The notes: generated by a model from the sequence alone, not told the origin. A DNA stretch of 64,000 nt from Nitrospira tepida (GCF_947241125.1 NZ_OX365700.1:620001-684000), one strand, 5' to 3'. Shown: positions 1 to 9,295, counted from the stretch's first letter. Numbers and translations: made by a program.

Positions 1-447
1 CTGTCCGAAGTCGCGAGCACTGCACGCGCCGCCGAAATGGCGTCCGAAGACGCCTCCGCCGGAGCCATCGCCTCGGAGCTGGCGGCGCACCTGTACGGCC
101 TGAAGGTGGTGCAGTCGAGGATTGAAGACAACATCAATAACTTCACCCGGTTTCTGGTTTTGGCCAAGACCGCTCCCCAGCGGACCGGAAAGGACAAGAC
201 CTCCGTGATGATTTCGGTCAAGGACCGCGCGGGCGCCCTCTATGACCTGTTGCGGCCCTTTGCCTCATCCGGCATTAACATGACCAAAATCGAATCCCGT
301 CCCTCGCGACGGAAGGCCTGGGAATACATTTTCTTCGTCGACGTGGAAGGGCATGTCGAAGAAGAGCGCATGAAGAAAGCGCTCGACGAGGTCAAGTCCC
401 GCTGTCTCTTCATGAAAATTCTCGGATCGTACCCGGCGCACGCGTAA
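1..447 (+). CDS. pheA: Prephenate dehydratase (P-protein), C-terminal part
   Basis: Partial gene: the frame is open from base 1, so the N-terminus lies upstream of the window. The 148 visible residues hold the end of the prephenate dehydratase domain (the NNFTRF motif near residue 52) and then an ACT regulatory domain with the phenylalanine-binding signature ESRPSRRKAWEYIFF. The enzyme converts prephenate to phenylpyruvate; the ACT domain gives feedback inhibition by phenylalanine. The stop codon lies two bases before the hisC ATG, so the two genes are almost certainly co-transcribed. Whether a chorismate mutase domain is fused at the N-terminus cannot be seen here. Confidence 0.93.
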   Translation: MSEVASTARAAEMASEDASAGAIASELAAHLYGLKVVQSRIEDNINNFTRFLVLAKTAPQRTGKDKTSVMISVKDRAGALYDLLRPFASSGINMTKIESRPSRRKAWEYIFFVDVEGHVEEERMKKALDEVKSRCLFMKILGSYPAHA

Positions 448-449
448 CC

Positions 450-1544
450 ATGGCACTGATTGTTCATCCAGACATTGATTCGCTCGTTCCCTACGTCCCG
501 GGCAAGCCGATCGAGGAGCTGCAGCGGGAATTGGGCCTGTCGCGGATCGTCAAGCTCGCCTCGAACGAGAACCCGCTGGGTCCTTCCCCCAAGGCGGTGG
601 CGGCGATCGGGCCGGTGACCGGTTCCCTGCATCGCTATCCGGACGGCGGGGCATTCCGGCTGCGCACCGCGCTGGCGGAACGATGGAAGGTGACTCCCGA
701 CCAAGTGCTCTTGGGTAACGGCTCGGACGAGATTCTGGGCCTGTTGGCGCGGACGTTCCTTTCTCCCGCCGACGAAGCGGTCATGGCCAGCGAGACGTTC
801 GTGATCTATAAAATGGAAGTGACCGCCGCGCACGGGAAGTCGGTGACTGTGCCGATGAAGAACGGACGCCATGACCTCTCCGCCATGGCCGATGCCATCA
901 CCCCTCGCACCAGGCTGCTGTTTATCTGCAATCCCAATAACCCCACGGGCACCATGGTGACGGAGACCGAAGTCCGGGCCCTGATGCAGCGGGTGCCGGA
1001 GCAGGTCGTCGTGGTATTCGACGAGGCCTATTATGAATATGCCGATGCGGCCGACTATGCCGATTCGCTGGCCTATGTGAAACAGGGGCGCCACGCGATC
1101 GTGCTCCGGACTTTCTCGAAAATCTACGGCTTGGCCGGCCTGCGCATCGGCTATGGGCTGACCACCCCGGAGATCGCGAGTTACCTCAACCGGCTGCGTC
1201 CCCCCTTCAATGCGAATAGCGTCGCGCAGGAGGCGGCGATCGCGGCCTTAGGCGACGAGACCCATGTGACGCGAAGCCGGAGCCTCAATCGGGAGCAGAT
1301 GGCCGTGGTGCGGCAGGGACTCGAAGCCCTGGGCTTGACTCCGCTCCCGAGCCAGGCGAATTTTTTGTATTTCGATGCGGGACGCGACGGGCGGGAACTG
1401 TTCCAGGCCCTGCTCCGCGAAGGGGTCATCGTCCGGCACATCGAAGGGTCGATGGTGCGGGTGACGATCGGCCTTCCCGAGGAGAATCAGATGTTTCTTG
1501 CCGCGCTCCGGAACGTGCTGGAGCGTGAACCAATACAGTCTTGA
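450..1544 (+). CDS. hisC: Histidinol-phosphate aminotransferase
   Basis: 364 residues, the usual length for HisC, a class I/II PLP-dependent aminotransferase. Visible signatures are the N-terminal NENPLGPSP motif, NPNNPTG for cofactor/substrate binding, and the Schiff-base lysine in TFSKIYGLAGLRIGYG (about K224). It transaminates imidazole acetol phosphate in histidine synthesis. Its place between pheA and aroF suggests it may also act on aromatic keto acids such as phenylpyruvate or prephenate, as HisC-like enzymes in aromatic clusters are known to do; that second role is inference. The ATG starts 2 nt after the pheA stop. Confidence 0.93.
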   Translation: MALIVHPDIDSLVPYVPGKPIEELQRELGLSRIVKLASNENPLGPSPKAVAAIGPVTGSLHRYPDGGAFRLRTALAERWKVTPDQVLLGNGSDEILGLLARTFLSPADEAVMASETFVIYKMEVTAAHGKSVTVPMKNGRHDLSAMADAITPRTRLLFICNPNNPTGTMVTETEVRALMQRVPEQVVVVFDEAYYEYADAADYADSLAYVKQGRHAIVLRTFSKIYGLAGLRIGYGLTTPEIASYLNRLRPPFNANSVAQEAAIAALGDETHVTRSRSLNREQMAVVRQGLEALGLTPLPSQANFLYFDAGRDGRELFQALLREGVIVRHIEGSMVRVTIGLPEENQMFLAALRNVLEREPIQS

Positions 1545-1560
1545 GCGTCGAGGCCACAAC

Positions 1561-2574
1561 ATGATCATTGTCTTGAAACCGGACGCGACGGAAAAGCAGA
1601 TCGATCATCTGCTCGATAGGCTGCGGGAACTCGGATTAAAGTCGCATATTTCCACGGGACAGGAACGCACGATCATCGGCGTGATCGGGGATGATCGCAT
1701 CCTGCACAATCAGCCGTTGACGGCCTTCCCGGGCGTGGAGAGCGTCACGCCCATTCTGGCTCCGTGGAAACTGGTCAGCCGGGAGTTCAAGAAAGAGGGG
1801 ACGATCATCGATGTCGGCGGGGTGAAAATCGGGGACAAGAAGCTGGCGATGATGGCCGGTCCCTGCGCCGTGGAGCGGTTGGAATTGACCGTCGGCATCG
1901 CCCATGAGGTGAAGGCCGGCGGGGCAAGCATCCTGCGTGGCGGCGCCTACAAGCCGCGGACCTCGCCCTATTCTTTCCAGGGAGTGGGCCGGGAAGGGCT
2001 CGACTATCTGCTGGAGGCCAGGAAGCAGACGGGGCTGCCGGTCGTGAGCGAGATCCTGGACACGCGCGACATCGATTTGTTTCTTGAAAAGGCGGACATC
2101 ATTCAAGTCGGCGCGCGCAACATGCAGAACTTCGAATTGCTCAAGGAGGTCGGCTCCTACGACAAGCCGGTGCTGCTCAAGCGCGGACTCTCGGCGACGC
2201 TCAAGGAGTTCCTGCTGTCGGCGGAATACATCATGTCGCGCGGCAACCGGAACGTGATGTTGTGCGAGCGGGGCATCCGGACGTTCGAAACCCAATATCG
2301 CAACACGCTCGACCTCTCGGCGGTCCCCACGCTCAAGGAATTGTCGCACCTGCCGGTCATCGTGGACCCGAGCCACGCGACGGGCAAGTGGAACCTGGTC
2401 GCCCCCATGTCGCGGGCCGCCGTCGCCGCGGGGGCGGACGGATTGCTGATCGAAGTCCATTCGAATCCGGAATGCGCGCTCTGCGACGGCGAAGAGTCGA
2501 TCAAGCCGGCCAAATTCAAGGAGCTGATGGTCGAGATCAAGAAGATCGCGCAGGCGGTCGGCCGCGAACTATAA
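1561..2574 (+). CDS. aroF: 3-deoxy-7-phosphoheptulonate synthase (DAHP synthase, type I beta)
   Basis: First enzyme of the shikimate pathway: condenses phosphoenolpyruvate and erythrose 4-phosphate. I chose the ATG at 1561 (337 aa) over the upstream in-frame ATG at 1498, which lies inside hisC, because [14 protein letters not shown] starts the ferredoxin-like regulatory domain typical of the Thermotoga-type enzyme. The TIM-barrel core shows [28 protein letters not shown], and DPSHATG followed by [14 protein letters not shown] for metal and substrate binding. It sits 16 nt downstream of hisC in the same operon. Confidence 0.95.
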   Translation: MIIVLKPDATEKQIDHLLDRLRELGLKSHISTGQERTIIGVIGDDRILHNQPLTAFPGVESVTPILAPWKLVSREFKKEGTIIDVGGVKIGDKKLAMMAGPCAVERLELTVGIAHEVKAGGASILRGGAYKPRTSPYSFQGVGREGLDYLLEARKQTGLPVVSEILDTRDIDLFLEKADIIQVGARNMQNFELLKEVGSYDKPVLLKRGLSATLKEFLLSAEYIMSRGNRNVMLCERGIRTFETQYRNTLDLSAVPTLKELSHLPVIVDPSHATGKWNLVAPMSRAAVAAGADGLLIEVHSNPECALCDGEESIKPAKFKELMVEIKKIAQAVGREL

Positions 2575-2623
2575 AGGGTCTCGCAGCCATCGGCCAGCGG
2601 CGCATCGGCCTATCGGAAACAGG

Positions 2624-3508
2624 ATGGCGATTCACTTCAAGCAGATGACGATCATCGGGGTGGGCCTGATCGGCGGCTCTCTGGGAATGATCGTGCGACG
2701 GGAGAGACTGGCCGAGACCGTCGTCGGGGTCGGGCGGAGGATCGACAATCTCAAGACCGCGGTGGAGGTCGGCGCGATTGACCGGTATGTTTCCGATCCC
2801 CGCGACGGTGTGCGGGACGCAGATCTGGTCATCCTTGCGACGCCGGTCGATACCTACGAGCAGCACCTGACACAGTGGGGAAACCTGTTGCAGCCGCAGG
2901 CGATTGTGAGCGACGTGGGCAGCGTCAAGGGCAACCTCGTGATTCAAGCCGAGAACCGGCTCCCCGCGCTGATTCGGTTCGTCGGCGCGCACCCGATCGC
3001 CGGCAAGGAAAAGACCGGCGTGGCGGCCGGGTCCGTGACGCTCTTTCAGGGGGCCCGTTGCATCGTCACCCCGACGCCGCGCACCGATCCGGAGGCTCTG
3101 CGGATGATCACGGAACTGTGGGAACGAACCGGTTCGACCGTGCTCTCGATGGATCCCTTCCTCCACGACAGGATTCTGGGCGCGGTCAGCCATCTGCCGC
3201 ATGTGGCCGCCTTTTCCCTGGTCAACGCGCTCGCGGAGGTGCGGGACCGCCTGGCGCCGGATTTGGATCTCCGCCTGCACTCAGGCGGTGGACTGCGCGA
3301 CACGACACGCATCGCGGCCAGCTCGCCCGAGATGTGGCGCGATATCTGCCTGTGGAACCGGGACAACCTGGTTCAACTGATCGAGGTCTATGAACGGCAT
3401 CTCCGGCACTTGAAAGAGCTGATCAGATCCGGCGACGGCCCCGGCCTCGAAAAGGAACTGGAACAGGCCAAGATGGTCCGGGAGCAGCTCAACGGACAGC
3501 CCGCGTGA
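2624..3508 (+). CDS. tyrA: Prephenate dehydrogenase
   Basis: 294 residues. The N-terminal Rossmann fold begins with GVGLIGGSLG, the dinucleotide-binding glycine motif, and the C-terminal helical dimerisation domain carries SHLPHVAAFSLVNAL and GGGLRDTTRIAASSPEMW, both typical of TyrA. HPIAGKEKTG holds the catalytic histidine region. The enzyme oxidatively decarboxylates prephenate to 4-hydroxyphenylpyruvate for tyrosine. No ACT domain is fused. An internal ATG at 2645 is an alternative start. The gene lies about 50 nt after aroF and overlaps or abuts aroA. Confidence 0.94.
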   Translation: MAIHFKQMTIIGVGLIGGSLGMIVRRERLAETVVGVGRRIDNLKTAVEVGAIDRYVSDPRDGVRDADLVILATPVDTYEQHLTQWGNLLQPQAIVSDVGSVKGNLVIQAENRLPALIRFVGAHPIAGKEKTGVAAGSVTLFQGARCIVTPTPRTDPEALRMITELWERTGSTVLSMDPFLHDRILGAVSHLPHVAAFSLVNALAEVRDRLAPDLDLRLHSGGGLRDTTRIAASSPEMWRDICLWNRDNLVQLIEVYERHLRHLKELIRSGDGPGLEKELEQAKMVREQLNGQPA

Positions 3509-3522
3509 AGGATGAAGCCGCG

Positions 3523-4833
3523 ATGTCGTCGCTGACCATCAAGCCGGCTCGATCGCTCCGCGGCACCATCGAGGTGCCGGGAGACAAGTCCGTCACCCAT
3601 CGAGCCATCATGCTGGCTTCCCTGGCGCAGGGACGCAGCTCCATCACCGGCTACTGCCGCGGCGAGGACTGTCTGAACACGATGCGGGCCTGTCGGGCCA
3701 TGGGGATCGAGATCCAGGAGTCTCCCGGGCGGCTCGACGTGCAGGGCAAGGGACAATGGGGGCTCAGCGAGTCGAACGGCCCGATCGACTGTGGCAATTC
3801 AGGAACGGGCATCAGGCTCCTCACTGGCCTCCTGGCCGGTCAGGATTTTTTCACGGTGTTGACCGGCGACGCCTCCATCCGGCGCCGGCCCATGGGCCGC
3901 GTCGTCCGGCCCCTGCGCGAGATGGGCGCCTCCATCGCCGGCCGGAGGGGCGGGGAGCTGGCGCCGCTCGCCATCACCGGCCGCAAGCTCACGGGCATCA
4001 CCTACGCTTCGCCCGTCGCCAGCGCCCAGGTAAAGTCGGCCTTGTTGTTGGCCGGTCTCTTTGCGGAGGGGACCACGAGCGTGACCGAGCCGCGGGTCTC
4101 GCGCGACCATACGGAGCGGATCTTCCGCTATTACGGCATTGCCTGTTCGCAGCGCGGCACGACCGTGTCGGTGGAGGGGCGTCCCGCCGCAGGCTGGCAG
4201 GCCAAGGATCTGTGGGTGCCGGGAGATTTTTCCGCCGCCGCGTTCTTTCTGGTCGCGGGGACGATCGTGCCTGGTTCCGAAATCACGATCCGCCAGGTCG
4301 GCGTCAATCCGACGAGGATCGGGCTGCTGACGATTCTGGCCCGCATGGGCGCGGATATCCAGGTCTTGAATGTCCGGGAGGAAGCCGGTGAGCCGGTTGC
4401 GGACCTTATGGTCAGGTCTGCATCGCTCCGGGGCGTCACGGTCACGGCGGACGAGATCCCGCACATGATCGATGAGTTCCCCATTCTCTGCGTGGCAGCG
4501 GCAGTCGCCGAGGGTGACACGATCGTCTCCGGGGCGGAAGAATTGCGGGTGAAGGAAAGCGATCGCATCGCCACAATGGCCGTCGAACTGCGAAAGATGG
4601 ATGTCTCGATGACCGAGCGGCCGGACGGCATGGTCATTCATGGAAGCGGAGGCAAGGCCCGGATGATTGCGGCCTCCTGCGACAGCCATGGCGATCATCG
4701 TATTGCCATGTCCATGGCTGTGGCTGGATTGGTTGCTGACGGAGTCACGACGATCGCAGATTCTGGATGCATCGAGACGTCCTTCCCGGGTTTCGAATCT
4801 AAGTTATTGGATTTGTTGACACCTTTGAGCTGA
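3523..4833 (+). CDS. aroA: 3-phosphoshikimate 1-carboxyvinyltransferase (EPSP synthase)
   Basis: 436 residues from the ATG at 3523; a GTG at 3505 overlapping the tyrA stop is possible, but an AAGGA element sits about 10 nt before 3523. Motifs are GDKSVTHRAIMLASLAQG near the N-terminus (shikimate-3-phosphate binding), NSGTGIRLL, and the C-terminal DEFPIL and ESDRIATM motifs. The enzyme transfers enolpyruvyl from PEP to shikimate 3-phosphate. It continues the aromatic operon; its last codons contain a consensus promoter and its stop overlaps the annotated cmk start. Confidence 0.95.
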   Translation: MSSLTIKPARSLRGTIEVPGDKSVTHRAIMLASLAQGRSSITGYCRGEDCLNTMRACRAMGIEIQESPGRLDVQGKGQWGLSESNGPIDCGNSGTGIRLLTGLLAGQDFFTVLTGDASIRRRPMGRVVRPLREMGASIAGRRGGELAPLAITGRKLTGITYASPVASAQVKSALLLAGLFAEGTTSVTEPRVSRDHTERIFRYYGIACSQRGTTVSVEGRPAAGWQAKDLWVPGDFSAAAFFLVAGTIVPGSEITIRQVGVNPTRIGLLTILARMGADIQVLNVREEAGEPVADLMVRSASLRGVTVTADEIPHMIDEFPILCVAAAVAEGDTIVSGAEELRVKESDRIATMAVELRKMDVSMTERPDGMVIHGSGGKARMIAASCDSHGDHRIAMSMAVAGLVADGVTTIADSGCIETSFPGFESKLLDLLTPLS

Positions 4834-4843
4834 TGTCTATAAT
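4816..4843 (+). promoter_or_regulatory. Consensus sigma-70 promoter at the aroA/cmk junction
   Basis: TTGACA at 4816-4821 and TATAAT at 4838-4843, separated by 16 bp: a perfect match to both boxes. It lies across the end of aroA and the first codons of the longest cmk reading frame, so a transcript from it (start about 4850) would exclude the ATG at 4833. Confidence 0.6.
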
Positions 4844-5555
4844 ACACGCGCAACGGGCCGCCGATCCCCACGGTCGTGCCCAGCGGTCTTCATTGGTGAT
4901 CGCCATCGATGGGCCAGCCGGAGCGGGGAAAAGCACGGTCGCGAAGCTGCTGGCCTCCCGTCTCGGCTATCTCTATCTCGATACCGGCGCCCTGTACCGG
5001 GCGTTGGCCTGGAAAACGAAACGAGCCAGCGTGGCCTCCGATGACGAGGCGGCCGTAGAGCGATTGTTGGCGACGACGTTGTTGGAAGTCCGCCATCAGG
5101 ATGGCGAGAGGATGCGGGTGTCTGTAGATGGGCAAGACATCACCGACGATTTGCGGGCTCCCGACACGAGCGCGCTGGCCTCCGTGATCTCATCGCTCCC
5201 GGCGGTCCGCGAGTGGCTGCTGCCGGTGCAGCGAAAGATCGCGGAACGGGGGGCTGTGGTGGCCGAAGGTCGTGATGTGGGTACCCGCGTGTTTCCGGCT
5301 GCGGACGTGAAGTTTTTTCTGGAAGCGACCCCCGAGGTCCGCGCGCAACGGCGCTTTCGTGAACTTGCGGCATCGGGAGGACCTGTGTCGTTGGAAGACA
5401 CGGCTCGAGACTTGGTTGCCCGTGATACCAGGGATCGGACCAGGGCGCTCGCGCCGCTGGTGCCCGCGCCGGACGCGTTGACCATCGATACGTCGAATCT
5501 CGATATCGAGCAGGTCCTCCAGCGGATGCTGGCGGCCGTCTCCGCCAAACTGTGA
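4833..5555 (+). CDS. cmk: Cytidylate kinase
   Basis: Phosphorylates CMP and dCMP. The P-loop reads IDGPAGAGKSTVAKLLASRLGY, broken here only for description (DGPAGAGKS is the key part), followed by DTGALYRAL for CMP binding and GRDVGTRVFP. Length from ATG 4833 is 240 aa, about 15-20 residues longer at the N-terminus than most Cmk proteins. The TTG/GTG codons at 4893/4896 would give the usual start just before the VIAIDGPAG strand and would also suit the promoter at 4816-4843. The ATG at 4833 overlaps the aroA stop. The stop overlaps plsC. Confidence 0.92.
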   Translation: MSIIHAQRAADPHGRAQRSSLVIAIDGPAGAGKSTVAKLLASRLGYLYLDTGALYRALAWKTKRASVASDDEAAVERLLATTLLEVRHQDGERMRVSVDGQDITDDLRAPDTSALASVISSLPAVREWLLPVQRKIAERGAVVAEGRDVGTRVFPAADVKFFLEATPEVRAQRRFRELAASGGPVSLEDTARDLVARDTRDRTRALAPLVPAPDALTIDTSNLDIEQVLQRMLAAVSAKL

Positions 5556-6268
5556 GTTCGCTGCTGTACGGCATCCTCTGGATGCTGGTCCGAGGCCTTG
5601 CGCATCTGTTCTTTCGGTTCCGCGTCGAGGGTCAGGAGCATGTTCCGAAGCAGGGCGGGGTGCTGCTGGCCGCGAACCACGCGAGCTACCTGGATATTCC
5701 CATTCTGGGCTGCGCTGTCCGGCGCCGGCTCTGGTACCTGGGACGACGAGACTTGTTTTTCCCAAGGCTCAGGCCCCTGCTGCAAGCCTTGGGCTGGATT
5801 CCGATCCGCGCAGACCGGCTGGATCGAAAAGGATTCGAGCTGGCGATCGAGCTTATTCGCCAGGGAAAGGCGGTGGTCATCTACCCGGAGGGGGGGCGCA
5901 GCCTCACCGGGAAATTGAGAGCGGGGAAGCCCGGGATCGGCATCGTGGTCGCGCAAACCGGATGCCCCGTGATTCCCGTCCACATCGGAGGGACCTATGA
6001 CGTGTTGCCGCCGGGCGCATCCTGGCCCCGCCTGCGGCCTCTCTCCGTCCGGTTTGGGCAGGCGCTCTCCTTTGACGGGAAACTGGGAGCGTTGTCAGAG
6101 AAGGCGTTCTATCGCGAAGTGAGCCGGCGTGTGATGCTGAAGATTGCGGAGCTGGGCGGCGTCGAGCCGCCGAGGGAGACGAAGCCGAGAGGGACTTCCT
6201 CCGCTGACGCCACGCACGAACCACCGGCCCCAGGGCCGCTCAGCGCTGAGAGCGGCCGTGGGTCATAA
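5552..6268 (+). CDS. plsC: 1-acyl-sn-glycerol-3-phosphate acyltransferase
   Basis: 238 residues from a GTG that overlaps the cmk stop by 4 nt. Acyltransferase motif I is NHASYLD (HX4D) near residue 46 and motif III is YPEGGRS near residue 112; a hydrophobic N-terminal segment (LLYGILWMLVRGLAHLFF) anchors it in the membrane. It acylates lysophosphatidic acid to phosphatidic acid in phospholipid synthesis. The C-terminal 30 residues are low-complexity and probably not conserved. cmk-plsC-rpsA is a recurrent bacterial gene order. Confidence 0.88.
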   Translation: MSSLLYGILWMLVRGLAHLFFRFRVEGQEHVPKQGGVLLAANHASYLDIPILGCAVRRRLWYLGRRDLFFPRLRPLLQALGWIPIRADRLDRKGFELAIELIRQGKAVVIYPEGGRSLTGKLRAGKPGIGIVVAQTGCPVIPVHIGGTYDVLPPGASWPRLRPLSVRFGQALSFDGKLGALSEKAFYREVSRRVMLKIAELGGVEPPRETKPRGTSSADATHEPPAPGPLSAESGRGS

Positions 6269-6313
6269 CCATATCAGCACCCGACAGAGTTCGGAGGATT
6301 GGGTCGTATCGTC

Positions 6314-8023
6314 ATGACTATTGCCACGCAGCCGACAGGCCAACGGTTGGATCGGGGGGCCATGGAGTCCCTCTATGAAGAGACGTTTCGGAATTTCGAA
6401 GAGGGCACGATCGTCGAGGGACGCATCGTCGCCATCGGCAAAGACAAGATCGTCGTCGATATCGGATACAAGTCGGAAGGGCTGATCCCGCTTGAGCAGT
6501 TCTCGCAGGAGGAATTGAGCCACCTCAAGGTCGGCGACCGGGTTCAGGTCTATATCGAGGACACGGAGGATTCGGAGGGCAATCTCGTCTTGTCGAAGGA
6601 AAAGGCCGACAAGATGAAGATTTGGGAGGATCTGGAAAAGATCTTCAAGGAAGAGAAGAATGTGGAGGGGAAGATCCTCTCCAAGATCAAGGGCGGCATG
6701 ATGGTGGACATCGGCGTGAAGGCCTTCTTGCCGGGATCGCAGATCGACCTCCATCCGGTGCGCGACCTCGACGGGTTGATCGGCAAGGTCTTCCCGATGA
6801 AGATCATCAAGATCAACCACCGGCGCGGCAACGTGGTGGTCTCCCGGCGGGTGCTGCTCGAAGAGACGCGCGACCGGAACCGCCAGACGACCTTGGCCAA
6901 TCTGAAGGAAGGCCAGTTGATTCAGGGCACGGTGAAAAACATCACCGACTACGGCGCCTTCATCGACCTGGGCGGCATCGACGGGTTGCTGCACATCACC
7001 GACATGTCGTGGGGCCGCGTCGGGCATCCGTCCGAAATGTTCCAGATCAGCGATCGTGTGGAAGTGACCGTGCTTAAATACGACCGGGAGACCGGACGGA
7101 TCTCGCTGGGCCTCAAGCAGAAGACCGCCGACCCCTGGACCAACGTGGCGACCAAGTATCCCATTGGGACGAGGGTCAAGGGCAAGGTGGTCAGCCTCAC
7201 CGACTACGGCGCCTTCATCGAGTTGGAGCCGGGCGTGGAAGGGCTGGTCCATGTGTCGGAAATGTCCTGGACGCATGAAGTCCGCCACCCATCCAAAGTT
7301 GTCTCCATCGGCGATCAGGTGGAGGCGGCCGTCTTGAACGTGGACCCGGGGAACCGGAAGATTTCCCTAGGCATGAAGCAAACCGCGCCGAATCCCTGGG
7401 ACGTGGTCGAGACCAAGTACCCGGCCGGAACGAGGATCGAAGGCAAGATCAAGAGCCTGACCGATTTCGGTGCCTTTGTCGGATTGGACGAAGGCATCGA
7501 CGGGCTCATCCACATTTCCGACATGTCCTGGGTCAAACACATCAAGCACCCGTCTGAGCTGTTCAAAAAAGGGCAGAAGGTCGAGGCCGTGGTGCTCCGG
7601 ATCGACAAGGAAAAGGAGCGGCTCTCCTTGGGATACAAGCAGTTGACCCGCGATCCCTGGGAGGATGAAATCCCCGCTCGGTTCCATGTGGGCGATACGG
7701 TTTCTGGCCGGGTCAGCAAGGTGGCGGACTTCGGCGTGTTCGTCGAGTTGGAGGGCGGCGTCGAAGGGTTGATCCACGTGAGCGAAACCAGGATGGAGCC
7801 GTCCGGCCGGCTCGAAGAGACCTTCAAGTTGCAAGACGAGGTCACCGCCAAGGTGATCAAGGTCGATCGGGAGGAACGGAAGATCGCGCTGAGCCAGCGG
7901 GATCACCATGCAGACATGGAATCGCGGCAGGTGGACGAATTTCACGCCTCGCAAGGATCGGTGGACCAGAGCCTGGGCCGCGCGGCCAAGCAGCGGAAGC
8001 GGACCAAGAGCGACGACGAATAG
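6314..8023 (+). CDS. rpsA: 30S ribosomal protein S1
   Basis: 569 residues with six S1 (OB-fold RNA-binding) domains, starting near FEEGTIVEGRIV, EEKNVEGKILSK, LKEGQLIQGTVK, YPIGTRVKGKVV, YPAGTRIEGKIK and FHVGDTVSGRVS. Domains 3-6 share the (T/A)D(Y/F)GAF core. S1 tethers mRNA to the 30S subunit. I use the ATG at 6314; a TTG at 6299 lies directly on the GGAGGA ribosome-binding sequence (6293-6298) and is less likely. The tail (KQRKRTKSDDE) is basic then acidic. Confidence 0.95.
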   Translation: MTIATQPTGQRLDRGAMESLYEETFRNFEEGTIVEGRIVAIGKDKIVVDIGYKSEGLIPLEQFSQEELSHLKVGDRVQVYIEDTEDSEGNLVLSKEKADKMKIWEDLEKIFKEEKNVEGKILSKIKGGMMVDIGVKAFLPGSQIDLHPVRDLDGLIGKVFPMKIIKINHRRGNVVVSRRVLLEETRDRNRQTTLANLKEGQLIQGTVKNITDYGAFIDLGGIDGLLHITDMSWGRVGHPSEMFQISDRVEVTVLKYDRETGRISLGLKQKTADPWTNVATKYPIGTRVKGKVVSLTDYGAFIELEPGVEGLVHVSEMSWTHEVRHPSKVVSIGDQVEAAVLNVDPGNRKISLGMKQTAPNPWDVVETKYPAGTRIEGKIKSLTDFGAFVGLDEGIDGLIHISDMSWVKHIKHPSELFKKGQKVEAVVLRIDKEKERLSLGYKQLTRDPWEDEIPARFHVGDTVSGRVSKVADFGVFVELEGGVEGLIHVSETRMEPSGRLEETFKLQDEVTAKVIKVDREERKIALSQRDHHADMESRQVDEFHASQGSVDQSLGRAAKQRKRTKSDDE

Positions 8024-8032
8024 GGCGCCCTT

Positions 8033-8051
8033 CCGGCCGCTTGACGGCCGG
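8033..8051 (+). terminator. Short perfect hairpin between rpsA and sppA
   Basis: CCGGCCG (8033-8039), 5-nt loop, CGGCCGG (8045-8051) directly after the rpsA stop. There is no T-run, so it may be a weak terminator or an mRNA-stabilising 3' hairpin rather than a classical intrinsic terminator. Confidence 0.35.
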
Positions 8052-8077
8052 ACTAGGAAAAGGGGAGTGCTGCGAGC

Positions 8078-8977
8078 ATGACCGACACACCGGTGGCGGA
8101 ACCGAAGCCCCACAAGAAGGGGTGGCGGCTGACGCTCTGGATTCTCGGAGTGGGCACCCTGTTGACGCTGCTCGGCAGTTGGGTCCTCCCTTGGCTGGAA
8201 ATGCTTGGGGAGGACCGGGTGGCGCTCGTTCGGATCGAAGGCGTCATCGTGGATTCCAAGGAGACGGTGGGGGAACTGAAGCGGTTCGGCGACAGCCCGG
8301 CCGTCAAGGCGATCGTGCTGCGGATCGACAGCCCAGGAGGCGGCGTGGTGCCGGCCCAGGAAATTTACGAGGCCGTCCGGCGCCTGCGCACGAGGACGAA
8401 CAAGGCCGTGGTGGCCTCGATGGGGACGGTCGCGGCCTCGGGGGGTTATTATATCGCGGTGGCCAGCGACCGGATCATGGCCAATCCCGGCACCTTGACC
8501 GGCAGCATCGGCGTGATCATGGAGACCGCCAACCTGGAAGGGTTGCTCAAGAAAATCGGCGTGGAAGGGGTCGTGATCAAATCCGGGCGGTTCAAGGACG
8601 TCGGCTCGCCGCTTCGAAAGATGACGGATGAGGAACGCACCGTCCTTCAAACCGTGATGGACGACGTCCATCAGCAATTCATCGAGGCGGTGTCGGAGGG
8701 CCGTTCGCTCGATCTGGCCGACGTGCATGAACTCGCCGACGGGCGGGTGTTCACCGGCCGGCAGGCCAAGGACATGAAACTGGTCGATGAACTCGGCGAC
8801 TTGGACGACGCCATTCAACTGGCGGCGGATTTGGCCGGCATCGAAGGCGAACCCCAGGTGGTGGAGCCGCGGAAGCGGTTTTCGATCCGTGAACTGATCG
8901 AGTCGAAATTGTCGGGGGCGTTGCCGCAGTTTGATTGGCACCCGGGGGTCAGTCTCAAGTACTTGATGGCCTATTGA
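8078..8977 (+). CDS. sppA: Signal peptide peptidase SppA (36K type)
   Basis: 299 residues. One N-terminal membrane segment (LTLWILGVGTLLTLLGSWVL) is followed by a ClpP/crotonase-like serine protease domain of family S49. Key stretches are RIDSPGGGVVPAQEIYEA, the nucleophile region MGTVAASGGYYIA (Ser in AASGG) and the later lysine region GVVIKSGRFKDVGSP. The length fits the short single-domain SppA type. It degrades leftover signal peptides in the membrane. Start ATG 8078 has the GGGGAG purine-rich site upstream. Confidence 0.92.
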   Translation: MTDTPVAEPKPHKKGWRLTLWILGVGTLLTLLGSWVLPWLEMLGEDRVALVRIEGVIVDSKETVGELKRFGDSPAVKAIVLRIDSPGGGVVPAQEIYEAVRRLRTRTNKAVVASMGTVAASGGYYIAVASDRIMANPGTLTGSIGVIMETANLEGLLKKIGVEGVVIKSGRFKDVGSPLRKMTDEERTVLQTVMDDVHQQFIEAVSEGRSLDLADVHELADGRVFTGRQAKDMKLVDELGDLDDAIQLAADLAGIEGEPQVVEPRKRFSIRELIESKLSGALPQFDWHPGVSLKYLMAY

Positions 8978-9016
8978 CGGCCGCGCGGGTTTTCCGCCGC
9001 AGAGGGAGGAAGTTGA

Positions 9017-9295
9017 ATGACGAAAGCGCAGATCATCGAACGATTGTCCGAACAGGTGCCGACGTTGACGAAACGCCAGGCCGAGATCGTCGTCAACACG
9101 GTCTTCGACAGCATCCGCGATTCCCTGCGGGCGGGCGATAAGACCGAGATCCGCGGATTCGGCAGTTTCCGGCTCCGTTCGCGTCGCATGAAGGAAGGGC
9201 GGAATCCGAAAACCGGCGCGACGGTCGCCGTGCCGGCCAAGAAAGTCCCGTTCTTCAAAGCGGGCAAGGAACTGAAAGAGCTTTTGAACCAATAA
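9017..9295 (+). CDS. HU/IHF family DNA-binding protein (IHF-beta-like)
   Basis: 92 residues, full length for the family. The beta-arm signature GRNPKTGATVAVPAKKVPFF, with the intercalating proline in RNP, is clear, as is the GFGSF motif. The protein bends DNA as a dimer. Position just downstream of rpsA and the sppA linkage resembles ihfB/himD loci, but HU and IHF subunits cannot be told apart here with certainty. A GAGGGAGGAAG ribosome-binding site precedes the ATG. Confidence 0.92.
   Translation: MTKAQIIERLSEQVPTLTKRQAEIVVNTVFDSIRDSLRAGDKTEIRGFGSFRLRSRRMKEGRNPKTGATVAVPAKKVPFFKAGKELKELLNQ

Noticed and set aside
240..1094. A 284-codon minus-strand frame across pheA and hisC
   Set aside because: Antisense to two well-supported genes; composition is His/Arg/Gly-rich, as is typical of a shadow frame.
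7367..9292. A 641-codon open frame on the minus strand
   Set aside because: It lies antisense to rpsA, sppA and the HU/IHF gene, all with clear family motifs. Long antisense frames are expected in GC-rich coding DNA, and the translation shows no domain.
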